A stretch of 46,717 nucleotides of DNA from Gammaproteobacteria bacterium (GCA_030123805.1 JASJXV010000009.1:1-46717), one strand, 5' to 3'; positions 1 through 8,069 are shown, numbered from the stretch's first letter. A program made the numbers and translations. Notes: generated by a model from the letters alone, not told the origin.

Positions 1-136
1 GACAATTTCGATGCCCACAGGAGTGAGGTACATAACGTTGCTGATCACATTGCGTCCAGCCTAGCAACATCTTTGGGCTCTGCTGGCGGCGACAGATTTT
101 CATGGCTGCCAGTGCCTTGCGATGGGAGGGCAAAAG
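1..136 (-). pseudogene. IS91-family transposase fragment (N-terminal zinc-binding part, cut by window edge)
   Basis: Reading the minus strand from about 136 down to 1 gives an open frame containing KALAAMKICRRQQSPK, then TQCDQQRYVPHSCGHRNC. This is the layout of the zinc-binding N-terminus of IS91-type (Y2, rolling-circle) transposases: a CxxC-like pair followed by SCGHRNC. No start codon fits, because the frame is fused at about 137-143 to a fragment of an integrase that normally lies upstream as a separate gene. The catalytic two-tyrosine domain would lie beyond the left edge and cannot be judged. The fragment is called a remnant because its own N-terminus is missing. Family assignment is from recognised motifs, without a search. 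Confidence 0.7.
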
Positions 137-140
137 ACTT

Positions 141-263
141 GCCGATGCGACGAAGAGCTCGGGAGTGGGCATCAATGGTCTTGGGCTGCAGACCCTTGAG
201 CTTCAGATGTTGCAGATGCTTTTTCTAATTCAGCTTGAATCGTGTCTCTGATGATGTTGTCAT
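141..263 (-). pseudogene. IS91-associated tyrosine integrase, N-terminal fragment with in-frame stop
   Basis: From an ATG at 263 on the minus strand the frame reads MTTSSETRFKLN, a TAG (227-225), then KKHLQHLKLKGLQPKTIDAH and SRALRRIG. The block LKLKGLQPKTIDAHSRALRR is typical of the SAM-like N-terminal (core-binding) domain of XerD-type integrases that accompany IS91-family transposases. The recognisable part covers about 40 of roughly 300 residues. It then runs directly into a transposase fragment in another frame, so an internal deletion has removed most of the integrase. The nonsense codon at position 13 is a second lesion. The gene is dead; its main value is as a scar of a past insertion. 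Confidence 0.7.
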
Positions 264-268
264 GGCGT

Positions 269-319
269 TGTAACCTCACATTTGTGTGAATGTTCCCTCT
301 GTGAGGGAGTGAGGTTACA
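269..319. repeat. Nested inverted repeat just upstream of the integrase remnant (possible IS91-type terminus)
   Basis: TGTAACCTCAC at 269-279 is perfectly complementary to GTGAGGTTACA at 309-319 (11 bp, 29-nt loop). Inside the loop CCCTC TGT GAGGG (296-308) forms a second small hairpin. The element starts six bases upstream of the integrase ATG. IS91-like elements carry a hairpin-bearing terminal site upstream of their genes, so this could be a terIS-like end. That role is inference; it could also be a hairpin in the integrase leader. Confidence 0.45.
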
Positions 320-465
320 TTGTAGACTGATTAGTGGGGGCGGTCTTTTCTCCGCGATAGCGGCTTCATCCAACAAGGCATTGAACTCGGAAAGCCCAAA
401 GCATCGCTTCCTTCGCGCTACGATGAAAGATTGTACTTTTGAACAAATCCCCAGGGAGCCCTAAA

Positions 466-867
466 GTGAAAACAGTAAAAATAATCGCGATCTTGTGCCT
501 CGTTTACGTGGGGATCGTTGCAGCGTTTGAGTCTCTGCTCGGATATTTCCAGCCAGAGGGTCAAAGTACGCTAGTCATTACCACCACAGATGAGGATGGT
601 ATCGCAAATGACCGGGTCGTGGCTCGCCTTGAAAGTAACGGCCAGCTCTACGTTGCCGCCAACCACTGGCCCCGCGCCTGGTACAACCATGCATTAGAGA
701 ATCCAAATGTACAAGTTACTTTTGATGGCGAGAAAGGCACCTATCTGGCAGTACCAGTAACAGATGAAGAACACGAGCGGGTCAATAGCGAACACAGCCT
801 TGGCATAGTATTTCGAATTCTGACCGGGTTTCCGCCGAGATACTTTGTTCGGCTAGATCCCCGCTAG
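466..867 (+). CDS. Nitroreductase/quinone-reductase family protein (deazaflavin-dependent nitroreductase fold)
   Basis: This is a small protein of about 133 residues with an N-terminal hydrophobic segment (KIIAILCLVYVGIVAAF) and then a split-barrel domain. That domain carries RVVARLESNGQLYVAANH, the motif WPRAWYNHALENPNVQV, and a C-terminal TGFPPRYFVRLDPR. It matches the DUF385/Ddn-like family, whose members bind F420 or a flavin and reduce nitro compounds or quinones; the cofactor here is unknown. The GTG at 466 is chosen as start because AGGGAG at 453-458 is well placed before it. An in-frame TTG at 439 has no ribosome site. The membrane segment suggests inner-membrane attachment. The gene stands alone between mobile-element debris and a dead acetyltransferase, so it may have been acquired. 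Confidence 0.75.
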   Translation: MKTVKIIAILCLVYVGIVAAFESLLGYFQPEGQSTLVITTTDEDGIANDRVVARLESNGQLYVAANHWPRAWYNHALENPNVQVTFDGEKGTYLAVPVTDEEHERVNSEHSLGIVFRILTGFPPRYFVRLDPR

Positions 868-887
868 AAGTCTTTGCCCAGCCTAAC

Positions 888-908
888 CCGCCTATTTCAA
901 GAAGGCGG
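888..908 (+). terminator. Possible hairpin terminator after the nitroreductase-like gene
   Basis: CCGCCT (888-893) pairs with AGGCGG (903-908) around a 9-nt loop, 20 bases after the stop codon. No T-run follows, so this is only a weak intrinsic-terminator candidate. Confidence 0.3.
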
Positions 909-961
909 TCCAAAATGGTTGCAAATCTGAGCTATTTGACAGGTTAGTCCATAATTCAAGG

Positions 962-1169
962 GGTTATGCGACGGAGACAGTCATCGCCGGTCGCGACTAT
1001 GGATTCAACAATCCTGGCATGTCACGGTTGATTGCAATGATCGACCCTCAGGCACCGCTTCGATCCAGGTGGCTGAAAAAGCCGGTATGCAATTTGCGAT
1101 AGATATTATGTTTGAGGGCTACACCCATCCGACCAGGTTTACGCAATCAGGTGTGAGGTCGATGGTTAG
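962..1169 (+). pseudogene. GNAT acetyltransferase remnant (RimJ/RimL type), two frameshifts
   Basis: Three overlapping frames together reconstruct the C-terminal half of a GNAT N-acetyltransferase. The first reads GYATE and RDYGFNNPGMSRLIAMIDP (962-1050). The second reads ASIQVAEKAGMQFAID, then IMFEGYTHP (about 1056-1135). The third reads VYAIRCEVDG and a TAG at 1167-1169. This matches the usual ending of RimJ/RimL-like proteins (ENxASIxVAEKxGM, then VYAI). One frameshift lies near 1050-1058 and another near 1133-1139. No N-terminal half is visible upstream, so the gene is also truncated. The 61-residue ORF at 1069-1254 is a by-product of this decay. Confidence 0.7.
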
Positions 1170-1250
1170 CAAATCGCTCTGGTTGGATGCGTCTGTTCCG
1201 TGCAGCGCCTTGTTCGACCATTATGTGCGGGTTTTTACAGAGAATAATCG

Positions 1251-1278
1251 TTGACTTCGGGTGAAAGCCATATATAAT
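1251..1278 (+). promoter_or_regulatory. Sigma-70 promoter of the cold-shock gene
   Basis: TTGACT (1251-1256), a 16-bp spacer and TATAAT (1273-1278) make an almost consensus promoter. A start near 1285 would give a leader of about 150 nt before the cold-shock ATG, a length typical of thermoregulated csp leaders. A small hairpin (GCCTT/AAGGC) sits about 25 nt before the ribosome site. Confidence 0.75.
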
Positions 1279-1434
1279 TGCGCCCGCTTGAAAGTACGTC
1301 TTATATTTATGCACACCATTTCGATGTTAGTTCTTTAGTACCTCGTCCTGTTCTTCATAAGTAATAGCACCACTTCCAGCCAAACGGCCTTATTAAAAGG
1401 CTTCAATTACTCTTGAATTTAAAAGGATATGATT

Positions 1435-1641
1435 ATGTCTACTACTACTGGCACCGTTAAATGGTTCAACGAAGCCAAAGGTTTCGGCTTTATCGAGCAG
1501 GAATCTGGTCCCGATGTATTTGCTCACTTCAGCGCTATCTCCGGCTCGGGTTTCAAAACCCTTGTTGAAGGCCAGAAGGTCGAGTTCACTGTCACTCAGG
1601 GCCAGAAAGGTCCTCAGGCTGAGAACATCATAGCGGTCTAA
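1435..1641 (+). CDS. Cold-shock protein, CspA family
   Basis: The product is 68 residues, the standard size of a one-domain OB-fold cold-shock protein. It has the RNP1 motif KGFGFI (as [10 protein letters not shown]) and the RNP2 motif VFAHFSAI, and ends PQAENIIAV. Members bind single-stranded RNA and DNA and melt mRNA structure at low temperature or in growth transitions. The start at 1435 is preferred over the ATG at 1429 because AAGGA (1423-1427) lies 7 nt before 1435 and only 1 nt before 1429. The gene is monocistronic, between a strong promoter and an intrinsic terminator. The long leader suggests post-transcriptional control. Which Csp paralogue it represents cannot be told from the sequence alone. 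Confidence 0.95.
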   Translation: MSTTTGTVKWFNEAKGFGFIEQESGPDVFAHFSAISGSGFKTLVEGQKVEFTVTQGQKGPQAENIIAV

Positions 1642-1706
1642 TTGTTGGATCCGGCTTGCAATGAATGCCATGCAGGCCAGCCTTACACTCCCTTGGAGTG
1701 GCGGTC

Positions 1707-1742
1707 AAAAAGGGCGAGACCTGGCGGTCTAGCCCTTTTTTA
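1707..1742 (+). terminator. Intrinsic terminator of the cold-shock gene
   Basis: GGGCGAGACC (1712-1721) pairs with GGTCTAGCCC (1725-1734, one mismatch) around a short TGGC-like loop. The stem is flanked by an A-run before and a T-run after. This is a strong Rho-independent terminator, about 70 nt after the stop. Confidence 0.85.
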
Positions 1743-1878
1743 TTGGCCGGCTGGTTGCTCAACGCCTTCGAGGACCTGTCGGTGTATCAAATTGGCCTCA
1801 ATATGGCACCACCAAGAACAAAGTGCGTCACGGGATGCGCGAAAATTCAGTCTGTCAGGGTACAGGGTTTTTTTGTGA

Positions 1879-2211
1879 AATACTAAATACGAATTCGCTC
1901 GTACCAGGTTTCTGCTACATTGGAGAACTTATCATTGCGGCATCTGTCCCTTTCATGATGGAATTGAAAACCCGGGTATCTACAGAATCAACCTTGGGTG
2001 TGTTGACGACATTGATTCCCATGAACTATCCATACGGGTATTTTACGGGCTGGATTCATGGCAGTATTTAAATCAGGTTCAAGATCAGCCAGCCAGCCTC
2101 GGTAGGGTGATCCGATTGCCGTTAGTCTCCGGAAAAGTAATTTCACCTGTTCGCGAAATGTCGACTGCTGATAACAACAGCGGCCTCAGTGCATCGAGGT
2201 ACAGCAATTGA
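1879..2211 (+). pseudogene. Possible GFA-like (glutathione-dependent formaldehyde-activating family) remnant
   Basis: An open frame without a good start codon runs from 1879 to a TGA at 2209-2211. It contains HCGICPFHDGIENPGIYRIN, followed by LGCVDDID and a basic/hydrophobic C-terminus. The CxxC, the NPGIYRINLG phrase and the following acidic turn recall the C-terminal half of GFA/CENP-V-type zinc proteins, but the N-terminal CxC motif is absent. The resemblance is partial and by eye. The better reading is a decayed fragment, in line with the two other broken genes nearby. The rest of 1743-2369 shows nothing else I can support. Confidence 0.3.
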
Positions 2212-2369
2212 CCTGATGAAGATCGTAGACGCGTCCGATACGGCGGCAGGCTGGAAAGTTGCTTGTAGTCTGATGTGGATCATTTCTCTGCTACCCATGA
2301 AGCGGGTAAGGTGCTGTCATCTTTCACCATGCATTAGCAACGCATGCCCATCCACCTACCGAGTAAACT

Positions 2370-3620
2370 ATGAGAGATCGCTGGTTCTACGGCTGGAATG
2401 TGGTTGCACTTACACTGGTATTCCAGGCTATTAGCATTGGCATACTCATCTACAGCTTTGCACTGTTTGTCGTACCCTGGCTGGAAGAGTTCTCGTCTCC
2501 GCGGCGGGATATTATGCTCTGCATCGTCGCACTGCAGATCGGTACCGGTGTTTTGAGTCCATTTGCCGGGCGCGCACTGGACAGATTCTCGCCACGCATT
2601 GTCATCGTTCTGGGCGCCATCCTGCTGGCATCCGGTTTAGTCCTCATGTCGCAGGTGATTGCTCTATGGCAAATCATCTTACTGTATGCCACTCTGTTAC
2701 CGGCAGGTATATCATTAACGGGACCGCTGGCAGCACAGTCGCTGGTGACAAGATGGTTCACTGAGCGCCGGGGATTGGCAATTGGCCTCTCTGCCATGGG
2801 CACTTCCATTGGCGGTATTGTGTTCCCTTTGATGAATCATTTTCTGATCTCCACACTGGGGTGGAGGCAGGCATTGGTTATTCTGGGGATCATCACCGTC
2901 ACGCTGATTTGTCCGCTGACCTGGTGGATACTTAAGAGGAAACCACCGCACAGTAACGGAAACGAATCACGAGCAACACCAGGCGGTCTGCTGCTGGAGT
3001 ATCGTCGCTGGAGAACCAAAGATATTCTGAGAAGTCCACTATTTTGGATCCCGGTGATTGCATTTGTTCCCTTGAATGCGGCTTTTGGTGGCGTACAGTT
3101 CAATCTGGGTGCCTACATGCAGGACTTGCATTTTGAATCAGGACAAGCTGCAATACTTATCTCGTTGATTTCACTATCAATGATTACAGGCAAACTGTTC
3201 TTCGGATTGCTTTCAGATACCGTGGACCACAGACGATTATACTGGGTAGCCGTAATCTGCATGGGGCTCTCTCTAGTGATGTTTCAAGGCAATCCGGAAC
3301 TAATAAGAATAAGAACCGCTGCCTTTCTGCTGGGATTCGCAACGGGAGGAATCTTACCGCTAAGCGGAATTATCATCAGCAGTCGGTTCGGGGTAGCATC
3401 ATTCGGTAAAGTGATGGGACTGATATCGCTGTTTTTGATGCTGGGTGCATTCGGTCCACTGCTGGCGGGATGGATCTATGATCGTGCTGGTAGTTACGAC
3501 ATGGCATTCAGTGTCTTGCTGCTCATGCTGGTTCCAGCAGCTTTGACTATGAGTCAACTTAAACCTGCTGCGCAAAAAACGGATGCGGTCACCACCGGCA
3601 GAGCAGCAGACCCGCGGTAA
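2370..3620 (+). CDS. MFS transporter (monocarboxylate/oxalate-formate-like)
   Basis: This 416-residue protein has about twelve hydrophobic segments split into two halves by a charged loop near residues 190-215. The loop after the second helix carries GRALDRFSPR (residues 67-76), a form of MFS motif A. The opening RDRWFYGWNVV and the TRWFTERRGLAIGLSAMG segment (near residue 125-145) are common in MFS carriers of the monocarboxylate/OFA branch. It should be an inner-membrane secondary transporter of an organic anion; the substrate cannot be read from sequence. No regulator or catabolic gene adjoins it. The DUF885 gene follows 83 bp later on the same strand, so they may be co-transcribed. Confidence 0.85.
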   Translation: MRDRWFYGWNVVALTLVFQAISIGILIYSFALFVVPWLEEFSSPRRDIMLCIVALQIGTGVLSPFAGRALDRFSPRIVIVLGAILLASGLVLMSQVIALWQIILLYATLLPAGISLTGPLAAQSLVTRWFTERRGLAIGLSAMGTSIGGIVFPLMNHFLISTLGWRQALVILGIITVTLICPLTWWILKRKPPHSNGNESRATPGGLLLEYRRWRTKDILRSPLFWIPVIAFVPLNAAFGGVQFNLGAYMQDLHFESGQAAILISLISLSMITGKLFFGLLSDTVDHRRLYWVAVICMGLSLVMFQGNPELIRIRTAAFLLGFATGGILPLSGIIISSRFGVASFGKVMGLISLFLMLGAFGPLLAGWIYDRAGSYDMAFSVLLLMLVPAALTMSQLKPAAQKTDAVTTGRAADPR

Positions 3621-3703
3621 TTTAACGTTACACTGGTCCAGGAAGGTGTGACCTCTACCCGAGAACCTATACAATAACATCTGGTCCATCAGGCGGAGTA
3701 GCG

Positions 3704-5485
3704 ATGCAATCTGTCTATCAATTGCTATTTGTTATGTGTGTGTTTTTGTTTCAGGGTTGCGCGACACAACCAATTAATGGCGGCTCAGCAGATCAGCGAT
3801 TCAATGACTTCAAAGCAAGCTTGATTGTTGAGTACTGGGAGTACTTTCCGGGATTGGCCATCACCGCAGGCTACTACAAACATGACGATGTACTCTCTGT
3901 CCCAAACCAGACCAACCGACAAAAGTTAGACAAATTTCTAACCCGATCCAGTCGACAATTATCTGAATTTAGTGCGCGAAGTTTATCCGCATCCAACCAA
4001 ACCGATTACCTGGTGCTGCAAAACCACATTAAACGACTAGCCTGGAATCTGGATACATTAAAACCATTTCAGTGGCGTGCGGATAATTACAATGTTGCAC
4101 GAGAATTCAATCTCATTCTGAACACTGATTACAAACCACTGAATGATCGATTAAGAGCCGTTAGAACCAGGATGAGATATATCCCAGACTACTACGCGGC
4201 TGCCAGGGTAAATCTTACCGACCCTACCCTTGAACACACGCTACTCGCTATTGAACAGAATAAGGGCGGGCTCGGGATCTGGACCACTCTGCTCCCTGAT
4301 AAAGTACAGCAATCCACATTACCCGAGACGGAAAAACAACAAATTCTGCAAGAATCTTCATTCACAGCAGAGGTCATTGAGTCTCACATCAACTGGCTGG
4401 AACACAAGCTATCAGCACTGGAGCAGCAGGGCGCACGCTCCTTCAGATTAGGCAAAGAGTTGTTTGACCAGAAGTTTCGGCTTGAAATTGTGTCTCAATT
4501 TACGGCAGAGGAAATCTACCAAAAAGCACTCGCAGCACGTGAGGAAATTCATGATCAAATGATTATGATAAGCAAGTCATTATGGCTCCACTATTTCCCC
4601 AACGAGATATATCCGGCAGACGAACTGACCGGTGTAAAGCGGATGATTTCCGAGATATCTCAAGAACATGTAGCCAGGGAGGAGTTTGTTGAAGCCATCA
4701 GGAGACAGATACCGGAACTGGAACTCTTCATCGTCAGCAATGATCTGTTAGAGCTTGACCACACACGTCCCCTGGTAGTCCGTGAAACCCCAGCTTTCCA
4801 ACGAGGTGTTGCTGGCGCATCTGTCAACTCACCCGGGCCTTATGATGCCACGGCAAACACATACTACAATGTAACACCCTTGGACCATTTCTCGCCTGAG
4901 CAAGCTGAGAGTTACCTGCACGAATACAACAGTCGCATGATGCAGATTTTGAACATTCATGAAGCGATCCCGGGCCATTACACGCAACTCATGCATGCCA
5001 ATAAATCACCGTCATTGGTAAAAACCCTGTTTCAAAACAGTGCCATGATTGAAGGCTGGGGACTTTATGCTGAGCGCATGATGCTGGAAGAAGGCTACGG
5101 AGACCATGAACCCGAACTCTGGTTGTTGTATTACAAGTGGTTGCTTCGTTCGGTAACTAACACCATCCTTGATCGAGAGATCCACCTGCACCACCTGTCA
5201 CGCAGTGATGCTTTGAATATGATGATTAATCAGGCATTTCAGGAGACTACCGAAGCAGAGGAGAAGTGGCGGCGTGCGACTCTGAGTCAGGTACAGCTGA
5301 CCAGCTACTTTACCGGTTTTACAGAAATTTACAGCTTCCGTGAGGAGATACGAGAAGCGCTGGGCGATGACTTTACGCTTCGCGACTTCCACAATCAGTT
5401 TCTCAGCTATGGCAGCATTGCCGTGAAATATATCAAGGCAATCATGCGATATGATCTGGGGCTGTCCAAATCCATTGAACTCTAG
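3704..5485 (+). CDS. DUF885-family lipoprotein, putative metal-dependent hydrolase
   Basis: The 593-residue product starts with a lipoprotein signal: a hydrophobic stretch ending LFQGC, with Cys19 as the lipidated residue. The rest is a DUF885 domain. Its hallmark is HEAIPGHYTQ at residues 419-428, a zinc-type HExxxxH motif, followed by MIEGWGLYAERMMLEEGYG, which supplies a further conserved Glu. Such proteins are thought to be membrane-anchored or periplasmic metallopeptidase-like hydrolases. Length is normal for the family. AGGCGGAG just upstream supplies a ribosome site for the ATG at 3704. A peptide-processing role is likely but unproven. Confidence 0.85.
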   Translation: MQSVYQLLFVMCVFLFQGCATQPINGGSADQRFNDFKASLIVEYWEYFPGLAITAGYYKHDDVLSVPNQTNRQKLDKFLTRSSRQLSEFSARSLSASNQTDYLVLQNHIKRLAWNLDTLKPFQWRADNYNVAREFNLILNTDYKPLNDRLRAVRTRMRYIPDYYAAARVNLTDPTLEHTLLAIEQNKGGLGIWTTLLPDKVQQSTLPETEKQQILQESSFTAEVIESHINWLEHKLSALEQQGARSFRLGKELFDQKFRLEIVSQFTAEEIYQKALAAREEIHDQMIMISKSLWLHYFPNEIYPADELTGVKRMISEISQEHVAREEFVEAIRRQIPELELFIVSNDLLELDHTRPLVVRETPAFQRGVAGASVNSPGPYDATANTYYNVTPLDHFSPEQAESYLHEYNSRMMQILNIHEAIPGHYTQLMHANKSPSLVKTLFQNSAMIEGWGLYAERMMLEEGYGDHEPELWLLYYKWLLRSVTNTILDREIHLHHLSRSDALNMMINQAFQETTEAEEKWRRATLSQVQLTSYFTGFTEIYSFREEIREALGDDFTLRDFHNQFLSYGSIAVKYIKAIMRYDLGLSKSIEL

Positions 5486-5532
5486 CTGGTTCCTTTAACT
5501 CATCTCAGCTTGGCTGTTAAGCGATTATTTGC

Positions 5533-6639
5533 TCAAGCTCTGACCAAATTAAAATTCTCTATGCGCAAACGATGACGTATGGGTGTCTGCAGCAGCTCAA
5601 GTGCGCCAAAAGGTGTCAGATATGAATCAATTGTACGCCGGGACTCCTCATCTAAAGTGTTGTAGTAGTCGTGTGCGCGTTGGAACATCCACTGCTGATA
5701 GGGGAAGATTCCCCGCTGTTCGGTTACCTCTTTGTGAGTGTTTTTCAGCAGTGTAAATTCATGCATCCCGATGGCTCTGGGAATGTCCTCTTCGGTATGG
5801 CGGTCGAGCCACTCCTCAAGCTTACAGATCGTGTCCTTCAATACAGGAAACTGCTCATCCACCATCCTCTGGATGATCGGATCAAGGGAATCAGGGATTA
5901 CATCATCCGCAAGGAATTCACCCGCTCCAGGTTCCGGGTCATACATTCGCTTGACCCACTCAACAACTCTTGGTGCAAGGTGCTGCATAATCTCTCCGGA
6001 TGCAGGATCGCGATACAGGTGAGCATACAAGGGGCCAATCAATCCAAGATCACCGATCGAGAGTCTGTCACCGAACAGGAACTGATACTTTTCAAAGTGG
6101 ACATTCAGGTGCTTAAGTAATGCTTCGTAAGATTCCTCTATTGCAGCCGTAGTGGCTTCTGTCACACCCAGAAAGGGAAGCGATCCAGCAAAGTTTTTGG
6201 AGGTCCTCCTACCCACTTCAAGCTGTTCCTCTTTCCCAAGGTCGGGGCGACTGAGAGCCCCAAATTCTGCCACTACAAACTCCATGTTGTAGTTCCAGCG
6301 GTAATGCATGGCCGGTAATTTCATCCATTCATCACCAAATAACTCCAACAGCAATGCCAGAAGATGCTGCTTCGGAGTCACGGGATAAACCGAAGCAACG
6401 GGATACTTCTCCTCCAGGGCGTCTATAATGACCGTCGTGTCCTGCAGCGTCTCGTCATCCGGTGTAATTAGTACAGGCACTACAGGAAATCCGACCCTGG
6501 GCACTATTTCGTTCTTGTAGACATCCCTGGTGGCGAGAACTTCATCAAAGGGTATCTCTTTGAAACGCAGATAGGATCTGGTCTTGCCGGTGAAATAGGA
6601 TACTTCTCCCCCCAATAACCTGTACTTGCCTTTGCTCAT
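5533..6639 (-). CDS. Glutathione S-transferase-like protein, long form
   Basis: This protein of about 368 residues has an N-terminal thioredoxin-like GST domain (SYFTGKTRSYLRFKEIPFDE, then VPVLITPDDETLQDTTVII, where the ET/QDT region matches the glutathione-contacting turn). A helical C-terminal domain carries LSIGDLGLIGPLYAHL. The last 100 residues extend beyond an ordinary 200-220-residue GST. ATG at 6639 is chosen because GGAG lies 6 nt before it; the in-frame ATG at 6651 has no ribosome site. It probably conjugates or reduces small electrophiles in the cytoplasm, or has a non-catalytic role. It converges on the DUF885 gene (47-bp gap). Confidence 0.8.
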   Translation of the reverse strand: MSKGKYRLLGGEVSYFTGKTRSYLRFKEIPFDEVLATRDVYKNEIVPRVGFPVVPVLITPDDETLQDTTVIIDALEEKYPVASVYPVTPKQHLLALLLELFGDEWMKLPAMHYRWNYNMEFVVAEFGALSRPDLGKEEQLEVGRRTSKNFAGSLPFLGVTEATTAAIEESYEALLKHLNVHFEKYQFLFGDRLSIGDLGLIGPLYAHLYRDPASGEIMQHLAPRVVEWVKRMYDPEPGAGEFLADDVIPDSLDPIIQRMVDEQFPVLKDTICKLEEWLDRHTEEDIPRAIGMHEFTLLKNTHKEVTEQRGIFPYQQWMFQRAHDYYNTLDEESRRTIDSYLTPFGALELLQTPIRHRLRIENFNLVRA

Positions 6640-7083
6640 AGATGTCTCCATTGGGTTGCGCCAGCAATCATGTCACAGACAGGTTTTTATTTCAGTACCC
6701 GTTTCACTGCCCAGGCAGCTGGTGACGGCTGTGCAAAAGTGCGCCTCAGCCAGTATAATTCATTGAATTTCCTCAAGAAATTTCCCCCGTCCTGGTTTAC
6801 GAAGCACTTACATTTCTCTTACATTCCTGTGCTACAATTGAAAAGGTTGGTTTGATCAACTTAATGTTACAGTGCGGAAATAATTATTGGGCCAGGTCAG
6901 ATAATATGGCCTTTTGAAACGGGTTTGGCGATCAGTCCTCGGGTGATGCGGACAAAGAAGCCTGGCTGATCACTTCGAACAATCAATCAGGTCGTACCGG
7001 CTAACCAGGCATGTATCCAGCGTTGTTGGCATACCGGCATGGCGCCAACATGTCAGCAAAATCACTGAAAATAAGGGATTGCA
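6640..7083. other. Intergenic region before the HAMP-pilin pair
   Basis: About 440 bp with no convincing gene. TACAAT (6833-6838) preceded by TTACAT (6808-6813, 19-bp spacer) is a marginal plus-strand promoter. GTTGGC and GCCAAC near 7025-7050 form a 6-bp inverted repeat 35-60 bp before the next gene. No terminator with a T-run was seen. Confidence 0.3.
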
Positions 7084-7548
7084 ATGACTAGTAACAAACG
7101 CAAACTATCCAATTTTATGTTGACACCCAGGTTTCAACTGAAATTAACCTTTTACTTCATTGGTGTAGGCGTTGCCATCATAGTGGCTACTGTAACCGCT
7201 GTATTATCGAAATTCATGCAGGTCAGAGCGTTAATGAACGAATCGGTATTGACGGACTTCACTACCCAGAGTCAGATCAACACAATTATGTTTGATATTG
7301 CAACTATATCGCTGATTGGTTTCGTGCTGTTCGCTATTATTTCATTCATCTTTGCACTGATAATCAGCCACCGTATCGCCGGTCCAATAGTGGCTATTAC
7401 GGCTTACATTAGCGAACTCAAGAAGGGTAACTACGACTATAGCAGAGGTCTCAGACCCAATGATGAACTCACACTCATCATGGATGCATTGCACGAGCTG
7501 GCGCCTGTACTCAGGGAAAAGACAGCAGGCAAGCAAGCTACTCTCTGA
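7084..7548 (+). CDS. Small two-helix membrane protein with a HAMP domain
   Basis: The product has 154 residues: a short cytoplasmic N-terminus, transmembrane helix 1 (about 20-42), a periplasmic loop of only about 30 residues, helix 2 (about 73-95), then a HAMP-like segment with the conserved proline in SHRIAGPIVAI (P101) and the acidic NDELTLIMDAL near 126-136. It stops there, with no kinase, cyclase or chemoreceptor signalling domain. Similar minimal HAMP proteins get annotated as chemoreceptors but cannot signal in the usual way. Its stop overlaps the start of the pilin-like gene by one base (TGATG), so the two are translationally coupled. A partner role in sensing or assembling that pilin is inferred from this alone. 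Confidence 0.8.
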   Translation: MTSNKRKLSNFMLTPRFQLKLTFYFIGVGVAIIVATVTAVLSKFMQVRALMNESVLTDFTTQSQINTIMFDIATISLIGFVLFAIISFIFALIISHRIAGPIVAITAYISELKKGNYDYSRGLRPNDELTLIMDALHELAPVLREKTAGKQATL

Positions 7549-8069
7549 TGAACAACTGGCAGAACTACAAGGGATTCAGCTTTTTCGAACTGATGATCGC
7601 TGTCGCAGTAATAGGAATTTTGTCTGCGGTAGCCATACCTGCCTATCGAGGCTACATCGACACTGCAAACATGACCAAGGTTACCGCCGGCTTTGAGGAA
7701 TCGGTGCGGTTTGTCGTTGCTTCATTTGCCCGGCGCAAAACCAGATTGGCGCTTGGGATAGTTGAAAAAATTCCGGATACTACAAATGAGTGGATAGTCG
7801 TGCTCAACCCAAGTGGCTATGAAGCCCCCGGAGGTGGACCCGCTTTCATCCCATCCAAGAACAAGAAAGGCCAGAAGGGCGATCCACTCACCGGTGCTAT
7901 TGGTGTTCGCTGGAAAAAGGCAAAACCTGCCAAAGTAAATAAGAAGGGCAGGATTAAGCCGGGCAAACCGGCTCGATTAGAACTGTGGCGCCCTCTTTAT
8001 AGCGATCTGGTAGGACAACATGTCACAATAACCGAGGGTAATCTGGATATCAGCAAATTCGAGGAATAG
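7548..8069 (+). CDS. Type IV pilin-like protein (prepilin N-terminal methylation motif)
   Basis: The 173-residue product carries a class III prepilin signal. A 9-residue leader ends in KG, cleavage would fall before F10 (KG|FSFFELMIAV), and Glu14 is position 5 of the mature protein. A hydrophobic helix to about residue 33 follows. The globular part is unusual: it lacks the C-terminal cysteine pair of major pilins and has a long Lys/Gly/Pro-rich stretch (about 105-150, including KNKKGQKGD and KVNKKGRIKPGKPAR). It could be a minor pilin or a type II secretion pseudopilin. No other pilus or secretion gene lies in the window, so it would depend on machinery elsewhere. It is coupled to the upstream HAMP gene. 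Confidence 0.85.
   Translation: MNNWQNYKGFSFFELMIAVAVIGILSAVAIPAYRGYIDTANMTKVTAGFEESVRFVVASFARRKTRLALGIVEKIPDTTNEWIVVLNPSGYEAPGGGPAFIPSKNKKGQKGDPLTGAIGVRWKKAKPAKVNKKGRIKPGKPARLELWRPLYSDLVGQHVTITEGNLDISKFEE

Noticed and set aside
282-464. 60-residue ORF on the plus strand
   Set aside because: No ribosome site or family resemblance; it overlaps the IS91-end repeat and runs into the start of the nitroreductase-like gene.
1069-1254. Intact 61-residue gene
   Set aside because: It is the middle frame of a frameshifted GNAT remnant; the true ending (VYAIRCEVDG, stop at 1167-1169) is in another frame.
6670-6855. 61-residue ORF between the GST-like and HAMP genes
   Set aside because: No ribosome site, no family features, and composition like the flanking non-coding DNA.
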